Shown one piece after another: positions 1 through 9,673 of a stretch of 64,000 bases of DNA. Source of the stretch: Undaria pinnatifida (taxonomy: Eukaryota > Sar > Phaeophyceae > Laminariales > Alariaceae); NCBI GenBank assembly GCA_012845835.1, contig JABAKD010000001.1, forward strand, positions 7,180,476 to 7,244,475, written 5' to 3'. The position numbers and the translations under genes are program-made. How positions within the stretch are numbered: the stretch's first letter is position 1; every line of letters begins with the position of its first letter. The notes beneath the pieces are model-generated. The model worked only from the letters and a program-made list of their open reading frames with translations. It ran no database searches and was not told the DNA's origin.

Positions 1-39
1 GCTACCATAGACGTACGAAGCACACTATTCGATTGAAAA

Positions 40-515
40 ACGTGTTCTGAACGACGGGGCCTCTTAACCCAAAAACAAAACACCCGAAAAGAAATCGTCC
101 GAATCATTTTCATTTTTTTTTGCTTTTGCTTTTTTTTTTTTTTTCTGATCCTCCGGCGGATGGGGAAAAATAAAGCTTAAGCTCACCACACTTCCACGTA
201 TTTTCATACGCGTCGTGGGTCGATTTAACTCAGTTGCTTTCGCAGCTCAACGCTAGCTGGCGCCCCCTTCGGATCCCATTGTAGGTATAGCGTGAGCTGT
301 CTCTATCAGTGGTCCTCGTTTTGCTACTTGTAAAATGTGTTCGGTTGTGTACCTAGCTAGCTAGGCCATGAGAGTTTTCGTCGGGTCCAGCACCTGCAAA
401 AATTATCTCAAAATTACTGTTTGCCTTAGAAGGCATAGAGCGTTCCTCAACCGACTAGGAGCCTCAGAAAAAACACTGGTTGATGCACCTCTGCCGCAGC
501 ATGGGTCATGGTCAC
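40..515 (+). repeat. R1 interspersed repeat, interrupted by an R2 copy
   Basis: It carries the R1 landmarks in order: a CTGAA(T/C)GACGGGG block with a cctnttaaccc motif near 48-75, a cctaggcca motif near 355, a gag-ctcctc / gaggagcct hairpin near 440-465, and a cacctctgccg-agcatg end near 498-515. Other R1 copies are about 260-330 bp. Here the landmarks span about 470 bp because a separate repeat (R2, 145-275) sits inside. R1 looks like a non-autonomous DNA element. No coding capacity is seen. Boundaries are approximate. Confidence 0.55.
145..275 (-). repeat. R2 dispersed repeat, copy 1
   Basis: About 130 bp matching, in reverse complement, the copies at 35278-35410 and 62935-63070. Shared blocks are a ccggcggatggggaaaa end, an aaagcttaagctcaccaca block, a cttccacg-attttcatac block and a cagctagcg block. 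Class unknown. It interrupts an R1 element, so it inserted later. Confidence 0.6.
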
Positions 516-572
516 CAGTGCAGAAACACGCCTCCATCCAAAGACGTCAGGGGACGATCAGTAACGAGAAAA

Positions 573-784
573 CGTCCAGCGGTCAAAGGTGTCAAACCGA
601 TCGTTTCAAAAACTCTAAAACCCACCTGGTAGTAGTTTGGCGTCAGTCATCGTCCAGCAGCCAACCCTGTCAAACCGATCGTTTCACACCAAAACCTAGT
701 AGTTGGGTGTAAGTCAACGTCCAGCGGTCAAGCCCGTCAAACCGATCGTTTCACACTAAAACTTAGTAGTTTCGCGTCAGTCAA
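573..784. repeat. Minisatellite, about 70 bp x 3
   Basis: Three tandem units start near 573, 651 and 718. Each carries cgtccagcggtcaa, then gtcaaaccgatcgtttca, then a ctagtagtttggcgtcagtc end. It lies in the intron or flank downstream of the last visible folate-synthase exon. The rest of 1-863 shows only R1/R2 repeat and unremarkable intronic sequence. Confidence 0.75.
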
Positions 785-863
785 GCTAAATTATTGCACA
801 ATTGCCGTCGGTCAAGGGGGCGAAAATCCCGCCTCCTGAAATCTTTGGTGCCACTCCACCCAC

Positions 864-984
864 CTTAAGGAGTTCCACTGGGCAGCTTTTGCCGATGAGC
901 GCGGGGACGCCTGGTTTGAAAATCCCGGCCTTGTCGAGCGCGATCTCTTCCAGCGTATCTCCCAATACATTCATGTGGTCCAGC
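864..984 (-). CDS. FPGS: FPGS visible exon 5 ([10 protein letters not shown]...KAGIFKPG)
   Basis: Acceptor gcgtcgcag follows a poly-A/T stretch at about 985-1005. The first base completes the Gly codon split in the previous exon, and 40 codons follow to a GTGGGT donor after Leu-Leu-Lys. It contains the DH-x4[10 protein letters not shown]3-KAGI-KPG motif shared by FolC and Mur ligases; its Lys (often carbamylated in the family) and His help bind metal and acyl phosphate. The minus-strand frame stays open past the donor to 786, so the donor position is inferred from consensus. Confidence 0.85.
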
Positions 985-1437
985 CTGCGACGCATTTTTT
1001 TTTTTTCACACGTAAGACTTTTTCGGTGTCAGTCGATTTTTTTCCTTTAACGTTGTATTCTAGCCGCGACAAGTTCTTTATCTGCTCTGTTGCCTGTTAA
1101 CGACTTGGTCGGCACCTCCGACGAAATGGCTGCTCCTGCTGTCTGCGATATAGGGAACCCAAAAAGAAACATGGAAGAAAGAAAGGCATCCTAACGTTGG
1201 CAGGGATATAACAAATCCGGGAGCCATGACACTGAAGTACAGTACACGACAGCACTTGCTGAGAATTTGGTAGTGAGGAAATTCAGGCTCGAATTGTAGA
1301 TGAACATAAGAGCATGGCCTCTTTTGCACTGAAAATGGTGTAGGACATACACTGCCTTATACAAGAAGTCCAGTTTGGCCAGAAATGAGATTTTCTTAAC
1401 TGATGTCGTATAATATAGACTACAGTAAAACGACGAG

Positions 1438-1501
<64 letters not shown>

Positions 1502-4500
1502 CAATCCCTCCCAGAACACCGGCGGGCAATATCTCTTGCGGGGGTTGACGACACTCCGCCACGAAGTGACCACTAAGGCAGAGAAAAAGAACGCAAACGA
1601 CACGACACAGAACGGAGCGCAAAATAAAAAAAATAGCTGAAAACAACGGGCGCACCGCTGAATGTGATTGGTCGATAAGATCAAACACGCGCAGGAACGC
1701 ACAGCCGTAATTGCAACCATCGACCTGTCAATTTCATTTTCAATATGGATTTCCAAGTTCAATTTCAAGTTCACTTTCAATCTCAAATATCGATCCCAAT
1801 CTGAAACTCACTCTCAATCTCTCATCATTCCCAATCTCAACTTGCTCCGCCATCGCAATCTCAACATGGCTCACAAGTCACAATCTCAATCGCAATCTCA
1901 AATTAAATCTCAATTTATTCTCAATCTCAATATCAATCGCAAAATCTCAAAATAAATTTCGGCAACATTTCAACTATCTCAAATCACAATTTAAATCTCG
2001 AATTCAATCTCAACATCAACATAAATATCAACCCCACTTTCACTGTTAATCTCAATATCACCACCCATCAATCTCAAGCTCAACCCGAGTGTCCAATCCA
2101 TGCTCAATCTCAATCTCATTCCCACTCTCATTTTCCTACCCGATGGAGGTGATGATGGAGAGGGCCGGAGTAATAATGTTGGTGGAGTCCAAGCGTCCCC
2201 CCAGCCCCGCCTCCACCACGATCTGCAACCGAGAAAGCGCGCGCAATGGCATACGAGCGCGAAAATCGACGCAAAATATGGCGATGGTATTCCAGTTGTC
2301 CCTTTTACTGCAGGCAGCAGTGTAAGCTTGCAGCCCGTTCTTATTCGTGAAATAAAAATATCGGAAAAACGGGAAGCACAAACAGCTCACCGCGTGAACG
2401 CTGGAGGTGCTTAAAGCGCAAGTAACACGAATAACACAAACAGCCCAAAATAACACACGACGAACACAAACATAACACAACGCCACGGACACAAATACTC
2501 CCAAACAACACAAGACGAAAAAAACAACACAAACAGCACGAGGAGCAAAAAAACAAACACATAAAACTGAAAAGAGCACAAAAACAACACAAAGAGCACG
2601 AGCATCGCCGAGACATCAACGAGCACAACGAACAGAAAGGACAGAAGGTAACACAGAGAACGCAAACAACACAAGAACCACAACCAACACAAAGAGACTC
2701 ACCGCATCGACGCCGGAGTTCCTAAAGTGCTTGAACGCCATCGCGGTGTTGATCTCGAAGAACGTAGCCGGGATGTTGTGCGACTCGCACAGGTCAAAAA
2801 TCTACCCACGACGAAAGCAACGGTTGGGGGAGGTGGACAGGGATAAGGAAAGATACGTACACACTAAACAAAAAAAAACGTACAGAGGGAGGAGGAGAAA
2901 ACTTCAGAGTTATGATTCAGACTGGCGGTCCAAGCAGATCAGTGCTGATTGAGGGGGGGGGGGGGGGGGTATCGCGAACAACCCCGAGCATGCAGACCAC
3001 CTTTAGATCGCGCGCAGGCACGCAAGGCGAAGATCCGCCTCCGACAAAGCACCGGTTGGGGGACGGACAGGGACCGGAAAAACAAGCACATACACGAACC
3101 GGGGGGGCGGCGGGGGGGTGGGGGGGCTGGGTCTGGAAACTGGCGCGAATGTCTGCGTGGTCTGTGCCTAAACATATTAGTTAGGGGGGGTATCAGATGT
3201 TACGCGTTACCAAAACATCTACATGCGTTGAAGCTCACAGGATCCAGCTGCACCGCATTTGGCTCAAGTTGCGATTCATTTGACCTACAGTACGTTGCAC
3301 CGCATGTGACTTTAAGTTGCACCGCATTTGGCATAGGATACGGACGCTGGCGTGTGGAGGCCTCGTTTCTCTTTCCTCGCCCGCGGGAGGATATCCTAGA
3401 TTTTGTGTCACACATATGGGGTTCCTAAACATACACTGCGAGTTTTTTTTGGTTCACGGATGATATTTTTCCCTACCTGCCGCAGGATTGACACTTCGAG
3501 TATGAGCCTATCGAGAAAGAGAGAAACCCTTTCGGTCCCTTGACGTGTGGGAGGCTTTTTTCCCTCTCATAGCCCCACCTGGACCTCCTCGACTTCGCTC
3601 TCGGCGACCATTTTTCCAGGCCACGGATCACTCTTTCGCGATAGAATTGAGGTTCAAGTGATACACGCCACATATATTGTCATAGGGGTTTCCACACGAA
3701 TACCTCGAGGGGTTTGAAGCAGGGAACAGGGTTTACCCCACCTTCGGGCGGATGTCCTCGACTTCTTGCTCGGTGACCATTCCCCCGAGCCAGCCGCACG
3801 CGCAATACTTCGAACAAAAGTATCTTGGTGTGTTTTACTCCCTCTTAAATGGCCAGGAAAAGTAACATAAAAAAAAGAAAGAAAAGCACGAATACACAGA
3901 CAGGTGATAGGCGTTTTTCTCACCTGCGGGAGGATGTCCTCGACTTCGTGCTCGGTGATCATTTTCCCGTTGACGAGCATTCTCTCTCGGAAGCAGGACA
4001 CGTGCGGAGAAACGAACAGCCCCGTCTTGACCCCTCCCAGCTGGAGCGACCGCGCCATTTTGAGGGCGACGGACCCCTGCAAAAAAAAAAAACGCGAGGC
4101 ATTTCCGACCAGAGTCGCGTTACGGTAGACGGCGCCTATTTTTTCAACCTATGAACTGCGGAACTTAAGTACAGTCTAACCCCTATTTACGTTGTGTTTT
4201 TTTTTTTTCCCGGGGTTGAAATGGTTGAAACGGGGTGCTCAATGAACCACACCTCCTTTTGAATTGAGTCAACACCTCTACCCTCATTCCGCCCGGACCG
4301 GACGGGTCCCATTTGGCATCTTGCTCCCACTTAGTAGGAGCACGGGCGTAGGGTTGGAGTTGGTAGGTAGGACTAGGGCTGGGGTTAGTAGGATAGCGTA
4401 TGGACTGCAGCTAAGGGCTGCAGTACATTGACTGTAAATAGTCGTTCTCGCCACGGTGCGAGACGCGTGCTACGGTAAAGGCATCACATTTCGGCCCAAA

Positions 4501-4969
4501 ATATCTTCTGATCGGCGAGGCCTCATAACCCGAAAGATCGTCGGGGATGTCATGCTTACTTTGCAACAAACAAAATGTTGTTTTTTTGCATACCTGGGCC
4601 ACGGGTCCATTCATCGTGTTGTTTGCACTTTTCCAGTCTGCTAAAAAAAAAAAACAGTTTTTTGGGGTGAAACATAGGAGCTCTTCGAGCGAGGAGCCTC
4701 AAACAAAAAAAAGCGGTGAACCTGCACGTTGGCATTGCGTCGTGACAGCGATTCCGACGACGCCGGGTGGTTCCTTACTTTCAGGAGCCCTATCGGCGAG
4801 CCAATGGCCGAAAAGCGCTACCGCTGAAGTCGCGCGCGCATCTGCGCTTTACCTTCCCATTGGTGCCCGCGATGTGCACCGCCGGTAAGCCATCGGCGGG
4901 CTTTCCCAGCGCGTCGTGAATCTTCTGGACGCTGTTCAGACCCATCTTGCCGGGGGTGAATAGGGCGAT
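864..4969 (-). CDS. FPGS: Folylpolyglutamate synthase / dihydrofolate synthase (partial, 5 exons visible)
   Basis: Mur-ligase family enzyme adding L-glutamate to folates (and, in bifunctional forms, to dihydropteroate) with ATP. The visible exons, 5' to 3' on the minus strand, are 4969-4853, 4076-3924, 2801-2703, 2222-2140 and 984-864. Read together they give a co-linear FolC core. First is [12 protein letters not shown], a P-loop split by a phase-0 intron. Then come [42 protein letters not shown] and [20 protein letters not shown], the last followed by DKAGIFKPG. All are FolC hallmarks. Junction phases are 0, 0, 0 and 2 and all match. The N-terminus upstream of 4969 and the C-terminal Mur-ligase domain (below 864, probably outside the window) were not found. 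Targeting cannot be judged without the first exon. The introns hold decayed copies of exon edges. Confidence 0.9.
1436..1501. repeat. (CAA)n microsatellite
   Basis: An uninterrupted AAC/CAA trinucleotide run of about 65 bp inside the intron. It creates spurious poly-Leu and poly-Cys frames on the other strand. Confidence 0.95.
1720..2125. repeat. Degenerate TCTCAA hexamer field
   Basis: About 400 bp in which CAATCTC / TCTCAA words recur dozens of times with point changes. It runs up to the donor of the exon at 2140-2222. It is imperfect throughout, so it is an old array. It resembles the CCGAAA field of the GT61 gene in organisation but not in sequence. Confidence 0.85.
2140..2222 (-). CDS. 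FPGS: FPGS visible exon 4 ([12 protein letters not shown])
   Basis: Acceptor ctttctcggttgcag, then 27 codons plus 2 nt, then donor GTAGGA. It encodes the nearly invariant [14 protein letters not shown] loop and ends in TSIG, whose Gly codon is completed by the next exon. Confidence 0.92.
2703..2801 (-). CDS. FPGS: FPGS visible exon 3 ([13 protein letters not shown])
   Basis: Acceptor cgtcgtgggtag, 33 codons in phase 0, donor [19 protein letters not shown] matches the FolC signature F-E-x-x-T-x-x-A-F-x-x-F that precedes the LGGRLD loop. Confidence 0.9.
3000..3095 (-). pseudogene. Decayed copy of the acceptor side of FPGS exon 3
   Basis: The stretch reading gatccgcctccgacaaagc, followed by accggttgggggacggacag, repeats the intron side of the 2801 acceptor region (2800-2850) with substitutions. 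The coding side has largely eroded. It lies upstream of the true exon in transcription order. Confidence 0.55.
3380..3790 (-). pseudogene. Three decayed copies of the donor edge of FPGS exon 2
   Basis: The last ~45 bp of exon 2 (3924-3970, encoding [12 protein letters not shown], then the gtg donor) recur with progressive decay at about 3738-3790, 3560-3620 and 3380-3412. Each keeps a gaggac / aggatatcc core next to a ggtgg- or gcggg-type donor remnant. All lie downstream of the exon in its own intron. Read in frame they hold changes that would not preserve the motif, so they are not alternative exons on present evidence. Confidence 0.75.
3924..4076 (-). CDS. FPGS: FPGS visible exon 2 ([11 protein letters not shown]... 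DILPQ)
   Basis: Acceptor ttttttttgcag, 51 codons, donor GTGAGA. It starts with the GS of the P-loop and encodes GLFVSPHV-x3[11 protein letters not shown], the FolC segment that contacts the folate substrate and metal. Confidence 0.93.
4455..4740. repeat. R1 element copy
   Basis: Starts with acgcgtgctacggtaaagg and contains a cctcataacccgaaagatcg block and a gagctcttcgagcgaggagc hairpin. The far end, near ctgcacgttggcattgcg, is poorly conserved. It lies in the FPGS intron between exons 1 and 2. Confidence 0.6.
4853..4969 (-). CDS. FPGS: FPGS visible exon 1 ([10 protein letters not shown])
   Basis: 39 codons in phase 0 ending HIAGTNGK before donor [17 protein letters not shown] aligns with the F-x-P/G-x-K-x-GL segment that precedes the P-loop in FolC. 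The acceptor proposed at 4970 (gcggcgaaag) is weak. The frame is open further upstream (to 5077), so the true 5' edge could differ. Confidence 0.8.
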
Positions 4970-5262
4970 CTTTCGCCGCGGTAGCAGAGCGCGTGCAAGC
5001 AAAGCGCGCGGGGAAGGAGGGGGGGGTATCGTCCGAAAATGAGACAGGATTACAGAACATACTACTGTAGCTCTCAAAAATGTGGGTTGGCAGCATTGAC
5101 GGCACTGTTGTCCCTTGACTGAGGGCCGTCAAGGAACCCCACACGCTAATTTTAGTATGAAAGTCCAAACACGCCTTGGCGGGTAAAACTCGACCGTCAA
5201 CCAGCGTATTTGGTAGCTCTGCATGGTGGTGGATAATTGTAACTGTCAACCCAACCACCCGC

Positions 5263-5398
5263 AAGCCAAGCCAAGCCAAGCCAGCCAAGCCAAGCCAAGC
5301 CAAGCCAAGCCAAGCCAAGCCAAGCCAAGCCAAGCCAAGCCAAGCCGAGCCAAGCCAAGCCAAGCCAAGCCAAGCCAAACCAAGCCAAGCCAAGCCAA
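5263..5398. repeat. (AAGCC)n satellite
   Basis: About 27 tandem copies of the pentamer with a few substitutions. All three frames stay open on both strands (AKPSQ or WLGLA repeats), which is a by-product of the 5-bp period. Confidence 0.95.
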
Positions 5399-6084
5399 CC
5401 CTGCTGGTACATACCAGGTACTGCTGTGCCGCGGTATGCTGCCGCTGCTGTTTCAATAGTCACAAATATCTGTTTCTTACTTAATAGTAGCTTAGGGGGG
5501 ACCCAAGGTGTCGCGTGGGACATGCAGGTTCGGGCACGCCAGAGTGGACAGACAGAAGACCCTACACTACGAGCGCCTGGAGAAGAAAAAAAAAAAAATC
5601 TCGCGACGCTCGTCACAATATTCACAAAAAAATAACAGATGGGAACAGAAGAGAAAACAAGGTCGGCTGAAAGTGGTCTAATCGCCGCCGCTGTTGTGTG
5701 TGTGTTTTAGCGAAACACCATGGGGAGATAATGTAGGAGATCAAAGCGGTAGGGGATGGTCACTTTGGAGACCTTTTCTTGCATAGCTCGGGAGTCACTC
5801 GACTCGTGCGAGTGATAGTGATCCCCCCTGTGTGCGTTTGCGGTCTTTCACCCTTTCGTGCCTTCTTTTATTTCGCTGCATGAATCCGCAAAGGCATGGT
5901 TAGCTAGCTACCTCTGCGCCAACAAAATCGCCCAAGGTATACAGGGTCACTCGTGCGAGAAGCTCAAAACGGGAGCGAAGAAGTGAGTAACCCCGCTACA
6001 GTAGTCTTGGTGAGGCTATCAACAAGTTTTTCGAGGCTGGGCCACGTGGGAAAATTGGCGGGGGCGGGGCGGGGAGGGGGGGCT

Positions 6085-6310
6085 CATTTCATGCACGGCC
6101 GCAGTCTCGTGACCATAGCCCACTCGTTTCATGCACGGCCGTCGTCTCGGAACCATCGTAGGCACTCGCATCCCCGCACTCTCGGGATGGAGTCTCCGCA
6201 ATGCCGGGATGGAGCACGTCGGGTTTTCTACGACCACGCAGATATCGCGTGCACCAAGCACGAACAACCGTGAGGTGTTCGGCGAGTTGCACAAAGGGTG
6301 AGCTGCATCT
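6085..6310 (+). repeat. R3 interspersed element, copy 1
   Basis: Begins next to a G-rich tract with gggggggctcatttcatgca and runs through agatatcgcgtgcaccaagc to gtgaggtgttcggcgag. It matches 55040-55240 in the same orientation and 43975-44260 in reverse. The 5' part (catttcatgcacggccg) is duplicated here. No ORF. It is probably a non-autonomous mobile element of unknown class. Confidence 0.65.
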
Positions 6311-7959
6311 GACTAGGAGCCACTCTTGGGAGGGAGGGGAGGAGGGAGGGGAGGGGGGGGGTGATTTCCCTGGTCCACGAAGCAATTCCAAGCTTAACCT
6401 TGACGAAATTTAGGCCGCGCTGCCGTCGTGTATGCCCTTGCATCCGTCGTGGAGTTACTGGAAAACGTTCGCCACAATAATCACAGTATAGAGTGGGATA
6501 TTTATTGCACCAGAGAAAGGGCTGCCCCCCCCCCCGCCCCCCCCCCCCCCAAACAAAAAAGCCCACCTTACAGGACCAAAACTACTTCAAATTATAGGTG
6601 GACCCTTTGCAGCAGAAAAAGGGCAACGTACACCGCCAGAATCGCACCCCCGTTTCGCACCCCCGTTTCGGGTTGAAATTACTTGAAATTAGAGGTTAAT
6701 CGTTATTCCAGCAGCACAAACAACAATGGAATGCCAAGTCACGTGGAGGTAAGGCGAGGATCCTTCCCGCAGCAAGAGTGCTGTAAACAACAATTGCAAG
6801 CGATCCATCGAAGTCACCCATGTACTACGTATCATACCTGGTAGAGTCGTCGCACGAGGCTGTCGTACCGCCGCATCGCGACCATGTCGGTACCGGCCGG
6901 GCAGGCCCAACCTCGCGCCTTCCGCCGTCCGTATCGGACCTCGCACTTCTCCCTTCACGAAACGCCTCGTGCACACCGGGAAAACCCTGTCGAACCTTGG
7001 GGCGGAGTGAAGGTTCGGACAGATTTACAACGTAAAAATTGAGCAAGAGGATGCCTCAATGGCAGGGAAGACGTCCAGGCTTCCTGGGCAGACGGTTTCA
7101 CATCCGAAAACCTCTCTCAAAACTACAGCACTTAACTATAAAGTACTAATGAATTTTTCAAAACATCAACAATATTCTTGCACGACAAACATCTCGACAG
7201 ACCCCTCCCACCCGCATCAGCACGCCTCGCACATCGTGGACCCCTTGACGGCCGAGAGAAACGCACACAGGAAGATAGAAAACCGACAAAGCGGTATAGG
7301 CATTTTCGAAACTGCAGCCACGTTGGGGACAAATCACTTGGTAGGGTATTTTTGGTTGGGCGGCGGACCAACCTCCGCCAAAAAAACGCAATCAAAACAA
7401 TGGAGGCGTGCGGTCGGTTCTATCAACTGCCAACGGCGAGAACGCAGCAGCGAAGACGTCAAGTGGCCGCAGTTTAGCGCGTGACCCGACCTCAAACGGA
7501 CAGTTGCGTGTCGTGACGGCAGGTGACGGCTAAGCCGTCGTTTGAATAATTTTATAAAATCCGTGGACACGAACGAATCGTCCCCGTTATACTTTGCGCT
7601 ATACCAACAAATAATTGATAAAGGGCTCATTCTTTTTACTTGACTTTTTGGGGTCGTTTCGAAGTCTGCAAGTGATGCAAAAAATAGACCACTACTGTAT
7701 AAATTTAAAGTAGTTGTTCCCGAATACGCCGGGGCGCGGTTGAAAATCCATAGGGTTTCCAGCTGTATATGGAGGTCTTTTCAGACGGGGGGGATACGGG
7801 TTTGCGGTCACGTGGCGCCAAAAGGCGGTGACGTGCCCGACGTGACGCGGTGTCCGCGGTGACAGGGAGTAGGGAGGCGACACTTACCATCTTTGCGCAG
7901 CCGGACGAGTAGGATCATGCCGCGCGCGCGTCGTACAACTCCTGTAATTTTTCCCACAT

Positions 7960-8186
7960 ATCGAACAGATCACGATCTAGATCTTCCACATCATACAGAT
8001 CACGATCTAGATCCTTTAGATCATACAGATCACGATCTAGGTCTTCTATATCCTTCAGATCACGATCTAGATCCTCTACATCATACAAGTCGCGATGTAG
8101 ATCCTCTAGATAATACACATCACGATCTAGATCCTCCAAATCCTCTAGATCCTCCCTATCACGATCTAGATCTTCTAGATCATGCT
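7960..8186. repeat. GATC-rich minisatellite, 30 bp x ~7
   Basis: The unit reads about cagatcacgatctagatcct followed by cta(g/c)atcata. On the minus strand it reads as an Asp/Leu/Arg repeat. A larger array of related words in the opposite orientation is at 34010-34450. Confidence 0.85.
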
Positions 8187-8330
8187 TGCGGATATGGGCC
8201 CCGGGTACCGGGGCCCCCTATACCCTCCCCGGGGGTTCTATTTATAGCGTGGTATATCATGAATCAGGTACCCGGGTACCCGCGGCCCAGATATCCGGCG
8301 AGTATTCAGTGCTACTCGTACCCGTGACGG

Positions 8331-8338
8331 GTATTAAC
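8331..8338. other. Target-site duplication, left (GTATTAAC)
   Basis: The eight bases immediately before CAGGGATGTGTA. They are repeated exactly at 9666-9673, on the other side of the hAT-type element. Confidence 0.85.
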
Positions 8339-8389
8339 CAGGGATGTGTAAGGAGTTAAAACCGCTTCGCGGAGCGTTTTTTTTTATTT

Positions 8390-8650
8390 TCAAAATCTCA
8401 CGGAGCGGATATCCGCCAGTGGGAAAAGTCACGGATTACTGCGGAGCGTATATCCGCTGCTACGAATTTCACGGATTGGTACGGAGCGAATATCCGCCCT
8501 TGAACGCATCACGGATCGGAGCGGATTTTTTCGAGTGTGTTACCGAGCGGATATCCGCTTGCAGAGAAAGTCACGGATTTTCACGGAGCGCATATCCGCC
8601 GCTACAAATGTCACGGATTATTGCGGAGCGGATACCCGTCGCCCGTTTTT
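8390..8650. repeat. Left subterminal palindrome array of the hAT element
   Basis: About seven units of 35-45 bp. Each has a variant of the 12-bp palindrome GCGGATATCCGC plus a tcacggatt block. The arm near the end reads accgcttcgcggagcg. Confidence 0.85.
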
Positions 8651-9394
8651 TTTCGCGAAGCGGTTCATCTCACTCCGTCGAACAAACCGCAAAAAACCAC
8701 GGCATTTCCCCGTAGCAATTATCCGTTAAAATTATACGGTTAACCGTGAAAATGATACGGACATCCGCAGTAAATACCAGTAAGTACGAACAGATACATT
8801 GTTCTGGCGGATAAAATGGACATTTGTTTGAGCAACCTTGTGGCGCCCAATGTCAAGCACAAATAAAGGAGAAGGTGCACACGTTGCGTCCTTCGAGAAA
8901 AGAAACAAAAACAAGAATATTGAATATTGACTACTTGAACACTTGGTGATCATACAGCACAGAGTGACGGGGGCCGGGGCAGCAGACGCGCAAAAGCAGC
9001 AGCGTCCGACCCAGGCCCACGGCTCTCCACCGTAGAAAAAGTCAACAACAGTTAGTGAAACGTGAGACCAACTACACCAACAGTAGTGTAAAAAACAAAA
9101 CGACCACCTGTTCGTATTGCGTTGTTTACGCGGGGCGGGGGATGGATGCCGTCGCTATGCGCGTCATACAAGGAATACACTGACTGCTGTGGTTATATCA
9201 AGTCGTTCTACGGTACGTTATCCGGCATTCTGAACAATTTCGACCGCGGAAAAACCGCGACTTTCAGCGGTTTGATCCGTGCGATATGCTACGGAGTGGG
9301 TCGAACCGCTCCGAAGAAAAACCGCTTTTCACGGTTTCAAGCGCGCAGTTATATTATAATCCGTGCGGAGCGGAACGGTTTTTTATTAAAATGT

Positions 9395-9650
9395 CACAGA
9401 GCGGAGCGGAGCAGATATCCGCACGTCGGGAAACTCACGGATAATTGCGGAGTGGATATCCGCCCTTGAAAATGTCACGGAGCGGTTCGGATTTTTATAG
9501 TGCGCTACGGAGCGGAGCGGATCGGATATTCGCTTGTGGGAAAAATCACAGATTGTCACGGAACGGATATCCGCGGCTACAAATCTCACGGAGCGGTGCG
9601 GTTTGATCGAACCGCTCCGTAAAAAACCGCTCCGCGGATATATTCTCACT
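9395..9650. repeat. Right subterminal palindrome array of the hAT element
   Basis: The same units as on the left (cggagcggatatccgc, tcacggat). It ends in aaaaaaccgctccgcggata, which partly mirrors the left end. Confidence 0.85.
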
Positions 9651-9665
9651 GTGTACACATCCCTG

Positions 9666-9673
9666 GTATTAAC
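9666..9673. other. Target-site duplication, right (GTATTAAC)
   Basis: Exact copy of 8331-8338. Confidence 0.85.

Larger units (their letters stand above)
985..2139. other. Intron of the folate synthase gene, simple-repeat rich
   Basis: No exon was recognised here. It contains a (CAA)n run, a degenerate TCTCAA-type hexamer field and plain sequence at 1000-1430. Confidence 0.6.
4970..8330. other. Gene-poor interval between FPGS and the hAT element
   Basis: No exon could be supported on either strand, although the missing FPGS 5' exons could be here. It holds the AAGCC satellite, an R1-like fragment (about 5935-6010, with the gtcactcgtgcgag hairpin motif), an R3 copy, several poly-G and poly-C tracts (6345-6361, 6525-6551) and a GATC-rich satellite. 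Confidence 0.5.
8339..9665. mobile_element. Non-autonomous hAT-type DNA transposon
   Basis: The ends are CAGGGATGTGTA at 8339 and its exact inverse TACACATCCCTG at 9654-9665. Both are flanked by the identical 8-bp duplication GTATTAAC. CAGGG-type ends and an 8-bp target duplication define the hAT superfamily. The element is 1327 bp. The open frames inside are translations of its repeats, and no transposase motif is visible, so movement would depend on a transposase from elsewhere. Dense arrays of a GCGGATATCCGC palindrome lie just inside both ends (8390-8650 and 9395-9650), where hAT transposases typically bind subterminal motifs. The precise duplication suggests a fairly recent insertion. 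Confidence 0.88.

Noticed and set aside
786-1050. A plus-strand frame of 82 codons at 802-1050
   Set aside because: It is antisense to FPGS visible exon 5, which has clear family motifs on the minus strand.
1191-1786. Poly-Leu and poly-Cys open frames on the minus strand
   Set aside because: They are translations of the (CAA)n microsatellite and flanking intron sequence of the folate synthase gene.
5176-5625. Repetitive proteins AKPSQ and WLGLA on both strands
   Set aside because: The period-5 satellite keeps all frames open; no start context, splice sites or flanking coding sequence.
8390-9650. CRISPR-like regularly spaced palindromic repeats
   Set aside because: The genome is eukaryotic, spacers are short and similar to each other, and the array lies symmetrically inside the ends of a hAT-type element.
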